A stretch of 64,000 bases of DNA, from positions 34,569,280 to 34,633,279 of the forward strand of contig CM067309.1 of NCBI GenBank assembly GCA_034231615.1, read 5' to 3'. Below the pieces are notes generated by a model, which ran no database searches, was not told where the DNA came from, and saw nothing but the letters and a program-made list of their open reading frames with translations. Of the stretch, positions 1 through 11,690 are shown piece by piece (position 1 is the first letter of the stretch; every line of letters begins with the position of its first letter). The position numbers and the translations under genes are program-made. The DNA is from Meghimatium bilineatum (Eukaryota; Mollusca; Gastropoda; Stylommatophora; Philomycidae).

Positions 1-3000
1 CCATGGCTATTTTTGGCCAATATGAAGGTTGTGAAGGTGTAAACTTTCCATATATAGCATCATAGTTGCTATATTACTCAGCAGATTATGCGCAGATAAC
101 TCTATTGATGTTTTGTCAGGGAGGACAATGAGAGAGCCATATCCTGCATTGATGGTGGCTTTGAAGACTGACCCATCTGTGTATGCTTGGATCCAGTTCT
201 TGGGGAAGGAGTTTATAGTCTCTATTGCAATTTACTCAAGGGTGTTTTGATTTGTTGCCCCAGTTACTGACTTGTCAATTAGTGTATTGTTTATTTGGGG
301 CAGTATGAAAAATGCATTTGTTGGGATATTTGTGATACTCTTTCAGATTCATTCATCTGAAGGTGATGTTTCTTGTTTAGTTATTCTGCTAGCTGTACTG
401 GGGATTTTTGTTTTAGTCTTGTTTTGCATGTCCATTTGTGGACTACTTCTTTGTAAGGTTTGATTTTTAAAAATTGTCCTCTGGCTTCCTACTTAAAAAT
501 TTTCTTGTATAAAAACAATTATTTGAAGCAAAATTGTATTGTCTATATATGTTATCCATGTTTACAAGAAGACCTATCGGCCCTTGTATAACTAATACGG
601 ATATTATGTTATGTTTGTTGTTACTGAGGATATTTCAATACCTGTACGGGATGTTTGTTGTTGTTGTAATAGTCCTTGTCTCGATTGGTCCGTTCGTGTG
701 ACTTTGTGTGCACGATTTGAATGGCTTGATGAAATCGCATCTTTTTTTGGAGATGCGGTTAGTCAAGTACTGAAAAACGCGTGTGCAATTGTTGCTAGGC
801 GACTTGGTGCCGTAGAACGGACTGGTTCAATTCCCGTTAGTCTCAAGAATTCTTTGTTAGGATGGTTTTGTGGGAGTTGTTTGTATCTTTCCACAGCTTC
901 TATAGCTGCCTTTCTCTTCTAATCTCTAGTGACTCTATGTTTGCATGGAATTCACAAGTCAGTGTTGATGTTGATCACATGACACCACAAATAAAGCGGA
1001 GAGCCTGACTTTGTACTCTGTTCAAATGTGTGCTGGAGCTTATTTATGATGTCGCCTTCAAGTGGAGATTATAGTCATATATGGATCTGATGTATCCTAT
1101 GTATGCATGTCTAAGTTGTCTTGTTGGCTCCCCAGGATGTACTTGCAAGTCGTTTTAGCAAGTTCAACCTCCTATACTCTTTTCTTGTGATATTGTTAAT
1201 AAATTTGTTGAAGGTTAGCCTTCTCTCCAACTGAACACCTAGGTATGTTTGGGGTCTCTTTTGCGATTTATTTGGGATCATTCAAAGGTGATTTTAATTT
1301 TTTTTTTTTTTTTTTTTGCTAAGTGTAAATATGGTATATGTGGCTTTACTGGTGTTTACCTTCAATTTCCAAAAGTTGCAGAAGGCCCCCTATGTTGATA
1401 TTGTGAGAAGGCTTTTTCAAAGTATCTTTAAGAGAGGTGTAACTCTGATCCACTTGGCCATATGACAAGCTGTTTGCAAACATGGCTTTGTGGATGTTAA
1501 GCAAGCCAGGGAGATCATTTATGAAGCTTAAGAATAGGGTTATGCTTTGTGGTAGCCCTCCATAAAGCATGCGTTTGGATGATAGTTTTTTTCTTACTGC
1601 AGTTTGTATGGTTTAGTCACTTAGGTAGTTCTTAATACATTTTTACATTTTCCCTCAAATGCACATGTTTTGCAATTTAAGCACTAGTCCCTTTCTTCAT
1701 ACCTTGTCATATGCTTGCATTAGGTCTACAAAGACAGAGACTTTATTCTTCCCTTACTGAAAATTGGTCTATGCATTCTTGGTGGAAAAAAAATGCTTGG
1801 TCTTCAGTCTTTGCTCCTCTTCAGAAGCCTGCTTGAGAGTTGTTGAGGGACTCTAAATCTTCAAACCACCAGTATAATCTGTTGTTCAGCATTTGTTCTG
1901 CAAGTTTACTGATGTCAGATTAGAAGTTAAAGACATTGACCGAAAGCTTATTATGTCATATTCATGCTTATCCTTTTTTCATATTGACTTGACAATAGAG
2001 CGGTTTTCCATGCTGTTTCTATTGTTCCACTTTGCCACGTTGTATTTATGAAGTTTAGGAGCTCTGGTTTTCTTTTGGTTCCTAGGTGGTGGATCATCTC
2101 ATTGGATATTTTATCAGAACCTGGTTCTTTTCTTGGCTGTAATTTCTTTAGTGCAGTCTGGAGTCCTTGAATAGTGAAGTTTTTGTCAAAGAGTGCAGTG
2201 TTTGCTGGTTTTGACCTTTCATTAGATTTTAGAATCTTGCCAATTGTATTGTCTAGTACTTTCCTGCAGGAGGTTTAGTTGATGCTTGAAAAGTGTTTGT
2301 TGAAACTGTTTGCTTTGTTTGTGTCTTATATTCATACCTGGTTTGCAGTCTGCAGTAGTTTTGGGTTTGTGTGTTTGTTTTTTTCCTGATAAGTTATAGC
2401 TTCCATGCCCTCCTGCCATCAGTGTGAATGTTGAGCTTAGTACAAGTGTCTGATGTTTTTTTTTATCTTTTGTTTCTAGTCGATCAGTGCAGTTTATTAT
2501 ATTCTGTTCTGTTTGCATGTGTAGGGAGCTTCTCTGCTTACTTTCTTGCTTCTGTTTTCTTTTTGACAAGGTCTTCAAGTATCTTTGTCCATAATGGGCT
2601 ATAGGGGCCTATTTCTTTCTGCATCCTCGGGGGATTGTTCTGTAGACTGCATTGAGTATGGTTGCTTTGATGTTTTTATAAGGTGTTTATATCTGTGTTT
2701 TTGTCAACCTTCGCTAGGTTTTATCGGTGAAAATTTTGAACTGCTCCTAGTTTGCTCATTTATAGTTCCAGCGAGGTGTTTTTAGTGTTGGTTGGATTCT
2801 TGTTTGTGAGATTTGGAGGAATATAGGGTTGTGGTCACTTCATATGACACCAAGCACTCTTAGCATACAGTCATTGTAGAGGTCTGCGGATAGTCTGCAG
2901 ATATGATGGTAAGATTATGAATATGAAGGTCTGAATATTGATCCACTGGCTCTGTGGCGGAGTGTGTGTGTGGATGAGGAATCTTGTAATATTATGAGGT

Positions 3001-3305
3001 TGCTGGTATTGGATAGTTCCTCTATGCAGTTTACATAGTGTTTCTGTCCTGGTATCCTGTGGCAGATATGTGTGCATTAAAATCTCCTGCAATGATAGTT
3101 CTCTTGGCATCTGTGCTACTGATGTCTATTTGTTTCTTAGAGTTTAGGTGGGCAATATGTATTGAACAGTGTATACCGCAGACCATAGTACCATATATGT
3201 ATTTCTTGCATTATCGTTTTTGTTGTTTTTTCCTGTTTATCACTTCTCCTTGTATGTTATTTCTTATGAGTGTTGCAATGCCTCTGCACTTCTGACATTT
3301 ACATT
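1..3305 (-). mobile_element. Decayed RNase H-bearing non-LTR retrotransposon (LINE), antisense, runs off left edge
   Basis: Read on the minus strand, pieces of one ORF2 appear in order. An endonuclease is at 3300-2870 (RGIATLIRNNIQGEV, then RYTLFNTYCPPKL). A linker follows at about 2600. The reverse transcriptase is at 1570-1346 (FINDLPGLLNIHKAMFANS). RNase H starts at about 235-60 (WIQAYTDGSVFKATINAGYG). The catalytic FADD box reads FANS and many stops and frameshifts occur, so the copy is dead. Its 5' part continues at 3761-3990 beyond a nested insertion. Confidence 0.8.
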
Positions 3306-3760
3306 TGTGTATGGTGTATTCTGCAACATTTTGCTACCAGTGTCAAACATGGTCTTTAACAACCTCGCAGCAGAGAAAAATCATCACATGTGAGATGAAG
3401 TGTTTAAGAAAAGCTGCTATGGTCACCAAACTGGACAGAATATTAATTTGGCGAAATCAGAAGAAGAGTGGGAATAATGTCTTGTATCGAATATATAGAA
3501 CCTCAGAAGATAAAGTGGTTTAATAGACCCAAGTCAAATATCATTGAGAACTTATAACAAACGATGATCTGGATACAGAGACAAGGGTAGACCAAGAAAG
3601 AGATAAATAGATAACATTACGACCACCTTCCACGGACTCAACACTAATCAACCTTCACATCTGGCCTTGAACAGAAACTTACAGCTCCCATCCATACACT
3701 TAACAGCAAGTATAGATACTATCAACCTACTTCCACCTAGGGGAAGACAATATATACAAT
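3306..3760 (+). mobile_element. 3' end of an RTE-like LINE nested inside the antisense LINE
   Basis: Plus-strand frames give QTWSLTTSQQRKIITCEMKC then LRKAAMVTKLDRI, and after frameshifts a GRPRKR-type tail, the usual C-terminus of RTE-like reverse transcriptases. The host LINE's endonuclease reads up to ISDYYCI on one side and resumes with CRGIATLIRNN on the other. No clear target duplication was found. Boundaries are good to about 15 bases. Confidence 0.65.
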
Positions 3761-3990
3761 AGTAATCTGATATTGAGTGCTCTTTCTTTGCTAGTAATGT
3801 CTCCTGTAGTAGTGCGATGATGTCATGTTTATGTAGTATTCTACTCAGTTAAAGGGTTTTATTTCTGAGTCCAGGTATGTTAAGTTTTAGCATGTTTAGT
3901 ATGCCCCTTGTGGCTGATTTTTCACTCAAAAAAGTGAAAAAGGGGGCAGAACTGTCCGGCGCTGACCTTATATGAGGAGACGTCCGGTCT
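3761..3990 (-). mobile_element. 5' part of the antisense LINE (endonuclease start and leader)
   Basis: Minus-strand translation gives MLKLNIPGLRNKT and HDIIALLQETLLAKKEHSIS, the N-terminal endonuclease motifs of LINE ORF2. The leader contains a short hairpin (TTTTCACT and AGTGAAAA arms near 3918-3939). Confidence 0.65.
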
Positions 3991-4029
3991 CATATGATGA
4001 CATTTGAAAGAATTGCATTACTCTTACAG

Positions 4030-4370
4030 GCGTGCCTCTAGCGCGCCCAAGTATAACACGCATTGCCTAATTCTGATTTTATTCCGTCTTTCAGTCTGCG
4101 TCTGGCTGAGCGTAAGAAATATTCTATTATAATTAAATCTCTATTATAAATATTCCTTTCAAAGCATATTATATTGCAGACAGAATCATGACCCTGGTAT
4201 AGAATAAATAGTAACCACTGTTCACACTGAGTAGCAGCCATAATTTATATTGTCGCAAGATTTTGAAATTTAGCCATCTGTCAAAAAGCATCCCCATACA
4301 TTTAGTTGTTTCGGTTCTTTCAAGAGTGTCCCCATACAGACTAACACATGGAGTGAACATAATTGCTGTG
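4030..4370 (-). mobile_element. LINE reverse transcriptase C-terminal fragment
   Basis: Minus-strand reading gives LERTETTKCMGMLFDRWLNF, the segment after the catalytic box in RNase H-type LINEs, followed by a frameshifted piece with WLLFILYQGHDSVCNI. Truncated and shifted. Confidence 0.55.
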
Positions 4371-4373
4371 TTG

Positions 4374-4500
4374 TTATTGCGGAAAAAACCATGTTATAAA
4401 AGCGTTATTTGGATTCACCCTATTTGTCCTGCTACAAGATTCAGCTGGAGTTTGAGAATGAATGCTGAAGAAGAAAAAGAAAATGTTAATAGTTATTCTA
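4374..4500 (+). mobile_element. SINE-like repeat family A, partial copy
   Basis: Shares the 3' half of a dispersed family: TCCTGCTACAAGA, then a segment ending GAGTTTGAGAATG, a TGCTGAAGAAGAA tail. Other copies are near 15183, 18505, 23085 (reverse), 38195 (reverse), 43165 and 45610. Confidence 0.6.
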
Positions 4501-4882
4501 CATTCTCTGCTTGAAGTCTCGACTTGATCTATTAGTATTTCACTTTTTGCTAAGAGGACTGTGGCCTCTGCATGTCGTAGATGTATTATGTTCTCATTGG
4601 TATTGAGCTCTGGCATTTCTTCTGTTTCAAAATGTTCTCTAAGCCGATTTTAAGTAGGGGGAAGACATCCTTGCCGTACTCCTCTTTTTATTTCTATGTA
4701 TAGTAAATACACACTTCCGCACTTATTTATGCAGTTTGCTCCCAATATATATCTCTGATTTGTTCCATCTTTTTTAATCTAATTTATTTTTTTACTTGGA
4801 GACACTTGATAATTTAAGAAGTCAAAAAAGTTAATAGTACATTAGATATTAAGTATGTTAATTATCATCTTCGCACACCAAA

Positions 4883-5000
4883 GTCAGAAAGTCAAAACTG
4901 GTGATGTACGTAGGGAATGGGCGGAGTCATTGGAGAGAGCTAAAATGCGGGCATCACGACAAAAACACGCTTATTTTTGTCTCCGGACATAGGTGCTCGG
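4883..5000 (+). mobile_element. LINE RNase H fragment, sense
   Basis: Plus strand reads VRREWAESLERAKMRAS then QKHAYFC, the middle of the RNase H domain of the same LINE family found antisense at 5285-5390, so the two form an inverted repeat of about 100 bp. Confidence 0.65.
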
Positions 5001-5169
5001 ATCTCTGCTTCAGTAAATCTCTCAGGGAATAACGGCTGATTGTTCCGGTTCTTTATTAGTTCACTACTTTTTTTGAAATCTTTGTCAGGGATTCTCTTAG
5101 GGCCACGCCCATCCTCACTTCCAATTATTGCATTCTTGATGTTGACTCATGCTTTTTCATCTCAAAATC

Positions 5170-5440
5170 CTCTGATCATGAGGACTCGCGAAGAGCATTG
5201 AGTATGTCTGCTCGGTCCATAGGCTGACCGTTTGTTGTTGTGGCGAGACTAGCTAATTTGTTGGTCCGTTCGTTTCCCTCCATGCCCACATGTCCGGGGA
5301 CAAAAATAAGTGTGTTTTTGTAGTGATGCCCGCATTTTAGCTCTCTCTAATGACTCCGCCCATTCTCTACGTACATCATCAAGTGCCGTCTCCGCAACGA
5401 AGGTTGGCTGCAACGTATCTCCAACATCTCCTGTCTTGGT
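5170..5440 (-). mobile_element. RNase H domain of a LINE, 3' part
   Basis: Minus strand reads DDVRREWAESLERAKMRAS, then CGHGGKRTDQQIS and, past a shift, NGQPMDRADILNAL. This is the second half of a non-LTR RNase H. The first half lies at 5891-6300, with an RTE-like fragment between them. Confidence 0.7.
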
Positions 5441-5890
5441 GGTGCACTCTGCTAGACTGTAACCTGTCCATCGTGTAATGTTACTCTCCCACTTGTATCT
5501 CTGCCTACCTCTTGCTCGCTTCCCTTTGACTTTACCCTCAAGTAAGGTCTTCAATAGGGTGTCATGTCTTTTAATGTGTCCAAAGTATTTTATTTGCCTG
5601 ATCTTTATTTCTCTTAGTAATTCTTTCTTCATATTAAGTGTCTTTAGCACCTCTTTATTTGTTTTCTTCTCTTTCCATGATGTTCTCCCTATTCTTCTAT
5701 ATACCCACATCTCAAAGGCATCAATTTTGTCTTCTAATTGTTTATTTAGTGTCCATGTTTCTGAGCCATACATTAATATGGAATAGATGTAGCATTTTAT
5801 AATTCTCATTTTTAACTTGTTTGTAATTTGTTTAGATATTAATAATTTCCTCATGTCATTGAAGGTACTTTTAGCCATTCTTATTCTCCT
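5441..5890 (-). mobile_element. RTE-like LINE 3' end nested in the RNase H LINE
   Basis: A continuous minus-strand frame reads RIRMAKSTFNDMRKLL, then ILMYGSETWTL, FEMWVYRRIG and RQIKYFGHIKRHDTLLKTLL, ending GKRARGRQRYKW. This is the classic C-terminal part of an RTE-like endonuclease-reverse transcriptase. It is the best-preserved LINE protein stretch in the window and shows few lesions, which points to a fairly recent insertion. Confidence 0.8.
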
Positions 5891-6300
5891 TCTAACATCA
5901 CCAGTTTTGAATTGCTGACTCATATTCAGTGAATCGCTTAGTATGCATGCATCGGAATAGGTTTGCGATTCCAGCCAGTAAAACGCATGCGTTACCGCGA
6001 ATACTTCCATAGACTGCTCGTTGTTGCGGTAAATACACCACTGGCTTCGTGTACTGTTGTCTCTTTTGATCTGACAGTAAATGCCCATGCGCATCGCTGG
6101 TGACGGATGACCGACCCGTCCGTGCAAATCACATCTGAATCATCGGCATTCTTGCATATTAGTGCCTTGACCTCAGCATCCACGCTTACGTGGTTGTGTT
6201 TCCTGCACTCTCTGTTGAGTGTAGTGACGGTCTTGACTGCCTCTTGAAAGAACGTAGGAATATGTATCCATTCCTCGCCAGGAGATATGTCTTCTGAAAG
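5891..6300 (-). mobile_element. RNase H domain of a LINE, 5' part
   Basis: Minus strand reads MDAEVKALICKNADDSDVIC then TDGSVIRHQRCAWAF, the first strand and catalytic TDGS of non-LTR RNase H, and, in a shifted frame, EVFAVTHAFYWLESQTYSDA. At least one frameshift. A related stretch is at 8740-9030. Confidence 0.7.
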
Positions 6301-6715
6301 ATATTAATAGTACATATAGGGCCTACTATACGATGGTATTGCTGAAGTGATATGTTGGAATAAGAGTTGAACGATCTGTCAAACATTTTGTTTCATTACT
6401 GGTAATATATTTTTTTCCCAACGTAAGAGCAATTGTAGAATTATAATTATTTCCATCTGTCATAGCAAGTATTTCTGCTACTTCATTTCCTGGAATTTTT
6501 ATTATCAAAATATTGCACTGGTTTACACATGGGTCAGAAGTTTAATTGAAAACATAAGAGCAAACGTCCCATTGCAATGTTCGCACCGAAGTGACCTTAG
6601 TGACGGAAATAGCATAGTATTTTATCGCACTTAATAAAACTGAAATATTTGTATGGTTTATTTCCCCCTCCCGTTTCCCATATTGATATGGACCCTAATC
6701 AATTTTTATTTTTGA

Positions 6716-6892
6716 CTAACCTACATAATAGATTATGATCGTTGATTGTTCTGTCCGAACTGACATCTTACATGCTAACCTTCATGAAAGATTATGATCG
6801 TTGATTGTTCTGCCCGAAATGACATTTTACTGGCTAACCTTTAGAAAAGATTATGATTTCTGTATGTTCTGTCCGAAACGACATCTACATTA
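6716..6892. repeat. Three tandem copies of a 59-bp unit
   Basis: Units carry GATTATGATCGTTGATTGTT near 6731, 6790 and 6849, each followed by a TCTG(T/C)CCGAA segment. Moderately diverged. No coding signal. Confidence 0.75.
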
Positions 6893-6959
6893 TCGCTAAA
6901 ATATTAGTAGGCCTACCTGCTAGAACAATTAACAAATAATATGTTTTGGCGCAAGCGTC

Positions 6960-7440
6960 ATTGAACAGGGGGCAATTAGTTCATATAGGCTAAGTGACTC
7001 GATGAGCATGATTGTGAAAGTTCATACTGAGTACATTCGGGAACAGTGGCTGGATACGGTGAATAATTCATGTGTGCGTAAAGTGACTTATTTTTGTGCC
7101 GGAAAATGCGGGTGTCAGTAGTAATGAGAAAGCAAATAGTTTGACCGCACACGCGGCTACTACGGTTGTTGGCGGAGCAATGGATCGGGCAGACATTTTG
7201 AACGCCCTACGGGAAAATGCACGAACAAATGACTATAAGTGGCGATGACTTTTGTTTCATGACAAGAATAAGAGAGCTTTGTTTGAAATGTGTTGTCGCT
7301 AGAAAGAAACGGCTTCGTGGGCGAGAAAGAATGATGGTCAACAACGGTGTACTGCAACCGTCAGTCAACGTGTAATGGCGGATACACTCAGTGATAAATC
7401 TGAGTACTTATTTTTTTGTGCGGAGTGTAATGACGCTGAT
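6960..7440 (+). mobile_element. LINE RNase H 3' part, sense, decayed
   Basis: Plus-strand pieces read NAGVSSNEKANSLT and GGAMDRADILNALRENARTN, then a downstream tail with MADTLSDKSEY. Same family as 5170-5440 and 34010-34560, with stops and frameshifts. Confidence 0.6.
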
Positions 7441-7728
7441 CCAACGACTAACTAACTTGATGGTAGAGTTATGGACGGCGAGCAAGAGGGTAGGCAGAAC
7501 GACAAGTTGGTGGGAAACAACATGAGTTAGACGTGTTATAGTCTAGCAGAATGTACCGTAAAAGTAAGAAACAGATGATGTTTGAGGTCCTTCGCAGCCT
7601 TTGATGAAAAGACGGCAAGCTATGATGAAATTATCACGTTTTTCATGCCAGCGTAGAGTTCTTTATTTCTTACGTACAAATTTATCCTAAATCATGTATA
7701 TAACATTACTATAAAATTACTGTTGCAA

Positions 7729-8370
7729 TATCTTCTTCTTGTGGTCCATGCTGTGTGGCGATGGTTATCATGTCTTTCCACAACCTTCTATTTCGTGTGC
7801 TGTCAATCATTTCCTAGGCCGATGTTCACTCATACCACAATGCTAGGTTGTGAAGCGTCTTATCTCTTGGACTTCCCCTACCTCTCTAGCTCCTCAGCTT
7901 GCATGTTGTTACAATGTGTTCAATCTATCTTTTTCTCTTGATGTGTCCATAAAATGTGCAGTTTTTTTTCTGATGCGGGCGAGCAGCTCTCTTTTTCAAT
8001 TAACTTCTTTCAAGATATCTTCATTGCACTTGTAATCTGTCCATGACGTTCTCAACATTCTTCAATAAAACCACATCTCTGCTTCCTGAATATAATTTTT
8101 CACTATTCTGAGTGTTCTAGATTCCCCTCCATACATCAGAATTGATGCCATATAACTTCTAAAAAATCTCTTCTTCCCCTCAACTGACAAAGATATATTA
8201 CATAGGATGGTCTTAATCTTGTGAAATGTTGCATTAGCCTGGAAAATTCTACATTTGACTTCTTTAATACATTTTCCATCTGATGTTATTAATTCACCAA
8301 ATATTTGAATATGTTGACTTACTTCAGACTGATCCCATCTACTTTGATGTTGAAATTTAGGCGCCACTAA
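7729..8370 (-). mobile_element. RTE-like LINE 3' end, antisense
   Basis: Minus strand reads FRSYMASILMYGGESRTLRI and FHKIKTILCNISLSVEGKKR, the palm-to-thumb part of an RTE-like reverse transcriptase, then a decayed 3' end. Its 3' terminal bases (7729-7790) are related to the 36-bp minisatellite at 30766. Confidence 0.65.
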
Positions 8371-8739
8371 TATGCTTACATTATATATTTAATTGTATCG
8401 AACTTAGGCCTACGCTACAGGGGAGCAGCTTTTGAAGCTCAATTCGGCACCGTTGGGTTTTAAAGAGCAAGCTCGTAGATACGAGGGTTCAACCCCCCCC
8501 CCCACCACCCCTTAGTAAACTAGTAAATATGGCCATGGCATTTAGTACTAGAAAGCAAGCAAATATGCGTTAACTCCTGCCACATCCTATCCTTAAAAAA
8601 AAACGAAGATGTATCTAGCTATAGACGGGACTGTTGAGGCGAGTACTATAAGAGTCATATATCCACTCCACCACAAAGCCGACCTAGTTTCCAATTCTCA
8701 AATTGTGAGTAGCCTACATATATCCTAAGGTCATTAGCA

Positions 8740-9030
8740 TATTAGTGCATTGACCTCAACGTCCACTCTCACCGGGCTGTGTTCTCTGCACTTTCTGAGT
8801 GTAATGACGGTCTTGAATGCCTCTTGAAAGACCGTAGGAATATGTGTCCATTTCACGACAGGAGTTATGTCTTCTCTTGCTTCTCTTGAGCCTGATTCCC
8901 TTCGCGCGAGGGATCTCTCAGTGTAGTGGGTGGTCTATGTCAGAACTCACTCTGAGGTATGCACATGCACGCCATATGCCCTATATCAATTCTATGATAT
9001 ATGCTCGCCCATATTCAGTGTGGCCTTTAG
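8740..9030 (-). mobile_element. LINE fragment between reverse transcriptase and RNase H
   Basis: Nucleotide similarity to 6150-6300: both carry a TGACGGTCTTGA segment followed by TGCCTCTTGAAAGA and a GTAGGAATATGT stretch. Decayed, no intact frame. Confidence 0.5.
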
Positions 9031-9059
9031 CATATAGTAATTGACTATTCTAGTTCTGC

Positions 9060-9775
9060 TTGTTGATAACTCATCCTTTGATTCCCCTTACGCATATGCC
9101 GATCATCAACACCAAGATCCGCTGCCATTATTCTAGTCATGGGAATTAGTGCACGCCCAGTATAGTACTGTCGAGAGTCACGTAGTGTAATGAATGTAAA
9201 AATAAGATCTCAAAAGCAGAAGACAAAATAAAAAGGGAGAACACTATCAAATATATCAACTCTGCAGAAATCAAATTTTGATTTGAAATGATGCATCTTT
9301 TCGACTTTGTAAATCTGCAATTTCGAGCTATTAATTGTTTACAAATTTGCGAGTTAATTATATTGTTATTATTGAGATATGGTACAGTATTTATTATCTT
9401 ATCATTTTTTTAGCCATTTGGTTCGTTTCGCTGTTTAAGCATAATTATTATCACATCATGTAAATATTCAAGGTTGTGTTTGATATCTAAAAGATATTAA
9501 ACAATATTATTAGATATTATCTTGTTAGCATATTTAATTTACATAAAAAATCATAAGATGATTAGAAAAAAATAATGTAGTCTTATCGGCTGTCACGAAA
9601 CGGTGTTGATAAACACACCATATAAATTAGTGCATGTTTAGCCGAGCATAGTACGCTAAGTTCAAAAAGTTGTTACTATCAAACATAGTTTGAGTTTGAT
9701 TATTTGTTTTTATGTCAACAAACGAATAATCAGTTACTTGTAAGTACAATTACATGTTTATATTGTGTTTTTTTA
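9060..9775. other. AT-rich spacer, nothing recognised
   Basis: No open frame, tandem repeat or transposon motif stood out on either strand. Confidence 0.5.
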
Positions 9776-9779
9776 AATG

Positions 9780-9960
9780 TTGATCAGGTCAACTGAAAAG
9801 AGGTAGACCATGAAGAAGATGGACAAGATGACACGACCACCTGAACATAACACAAAAGCAAGAAGATTAGCCCTAGATCAAGATTAACAGGAGTTTCCAA
9901 AGGCTGTAGTGACTGCTAATCCTGTCAAGGATGTTGCTACCAGATAATGGCCGTAGATAT
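9780..9960 (+). mobile_element. Small RTE-like LINE 3' remnant
   Basis: Plus strand carries LKRGRP followed by a WTR..DHLNITQK-like stretch, resembling the GRP-rich end of RTE-like proteins as at 3590. Heavily decayed. Confidence 0.35.
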
Positions 9961-10291
9961 GTTCACCGTAAGGAGAGGAGGTTTAACTAAGAGAAAAGGT
10001 TATTTGTATGTTCTTGTGTATCAGATCTTTGTCAGGAAAATTTGATGACCTTTATGTGAAGAATAGCTAATGTTTTTTTTTACTTGTGGCTTGCCTGTTG
10101 GCCAAGTTCTAATTACTAAAAATCATGTTCCGAGTTGCTAAGCAACACCCTAAACATCACTATCTAGGGATCTGCTGATTGTGATGTTCTTGTTAAATAT
10201 CTATGCACTGCGGCAACAGTCTGGTTGAAGTTTTACTATCTGTGTGAGTTTAAAAGTCATCGTTGAGCATATTATAACATCCAGCATATAG

Positions 10292-10657
10292 ATGGATGCT
10301 GAAGCAGTGACATCTGCTCTCAAATGGCTTTCTCTGGCATTTGATTTACTAAGGCAGATAGTGTGTCAGATTCTCAGTTCATGCTTCGAAAGATTCAATT
10401 TACTAAGGCAGATTCTCAGTCCATGCTTTGAAAGATTTGATTTACTAAGGCAGATAGTGTGTCAGATTCTCAGTATATGCTTTGAAAGATTCAATTTTCT
10501 AAGGCAGATTCTCAGTCCATGCTTTGAAAGATTTGATTTACTAAGGCAGATACTGTATCAGATTCTCAGTTCCTGCTTTGAAAGATACAAAATGGCCAGT
10601 GTCGATTTTAGTGACAGGCATGCTACTTCTAACCTCTGTGGCATCACATGGATCTAG
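10292..10657 (+). CDS. Open frame of 121 codons across a codon-periodic repeat, doubtful gene
   Basis: Encodes a repeated LLRQILSxCFERF peptide, about 2.5 rounds of alternating 18- and 14-residue units, with an N-terminal MDAEAVTSALKW and an unrelated C-terminal tail. Both repeat units are multiples of three, so the frame stays open. The leucine, phenylalanine and cysteine pattern could form amphipathic helices. There is no evidence of splicing, promoter or homology, and the frame may be accidental. Confidence 0.2.
   Translation: MDAEAVTSALKWLSLAFDLLRQIVCQILSSCFERFNLLRQILSPCFERFDLLRQIVCQILSICFERFNFLRQILSPCFERFDLLRQILYQILSSCFERYKMASVDFSDRHATSNLCGITWI
10345..10588. repeat. Compound tandem repeat, alternating 54- and 42-bp units
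   Basis: Each unit starts TTTACTAAGGCAGAT and ends in a GCTTTGAAAGATT stretch. The long form carries an extra 12 bases (AGTGTGTCAG region). Period of the pair is 96 bp, about 2.5 rounds. A lone related fragment with CTTTGAAAGATTCAAA lies near 45512-45540. Confidence 0.8.
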
Positions 10658-11032
10658 TGCATTAAAGGTAATGTGAGAGCCATCAGGCTTGCACAGAAAG
10701 GAACTAGTTGTTAATGGATAAGTTAGACATGGTGAATCTGCTTCCAGAGCAACTGTTATTAACTGAAACCGCAAACAATCATATATGGAGGCTGATATTC
10801 AATGAAATTTTGTATTAAATGTGGAACTAGTACAACTCGATGCCTTCAGAGTAGAATGAAAAGAGTATTCAACCAGCAACCCCGGGAACAATTACCATGT
10901 ATACTGGAAGGCTGAATACTTATAGGTATTCCTGGAGTATGATGAGGTCTGTGCATAACGAATACATTTCTGTTAAAATAGAAGTTAAGCAACTCGAAAA
11001 ACAAATATGGTTTTGTATATAATCTTTCAGGT

Positions 11033-11153
11033 ATTGTTTCAGACGATATATTGCGTTATTATAGATTACAACATTGTTTCACATGACATATTGCATTATT
11101 ATAGATTACAACATTGTTTCACGTGACATTGCAGTGTTATAGATTACAACATT
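11033..11153. repeat. Three tandem copies of a 40-bp unit
   Basis: Units contain ATTGTTTCAC, then GACATATTGC and TATAGATTACAAC. The third copy has small deletions. Confidence 0.7.
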
Positions 11154-11690
11154 GGTTCTGGCTGTAAACAAACATATCTATTACATCTCCTACCATAGTA
11201 AAATGATTCTGCATTGCTCTAGTAAAAATTCAGGGTTAGCAAATTCTAAAAGAACTAAGTTTCTAAAAGAACTTCCTCGATATGACCATGGAAAAATTTT
11301 TCTTCAAAGCTCATGCAAAGAAGTCCGGCTTGTGTGTAATGAATCATGTCTGAGCTGTGCAGATCAACATGGAATGAGATTTGATTGTAATTAGACAAAC
11401 AGTATGTTTAACTCGCACACCTCTATCCCCACAGGATACAGAAGTTATGCAACACAATATAAGATGGAAAATGTTGATCTGAAAAGATGGGCTCTCATGT
11501 CGCTATAGCTTATGAGAATGAGATCAGTCAAATATTTTTAGAGATAAGAAACAAACTATTGAGTGCAAAAATTAAAGATGGAGAAGCACAGCACTAGAGG
11601 ACAACACAAAGTAGGCCTACACATGGACGGTAAATTTGGACAATGAAATGTGGTCCTGAACATTAACTGAAGCAGTGTCTATGGGTGAGG

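Noticed and set aside
611-922. Short plus-strand open frames at 272-463 and 611-922
   Set aside because: They lie opposite the antisense LINE and are shadows of its reverse transcriptase and RNase H regions.
8400-8510. tRNA gene (GAGGGTTCAACCCC B box-like string)
   Set aside because: No matching acceptor or anticodon stems could be drawn; a poly-C run follows directly. At best a decayed SINE head.
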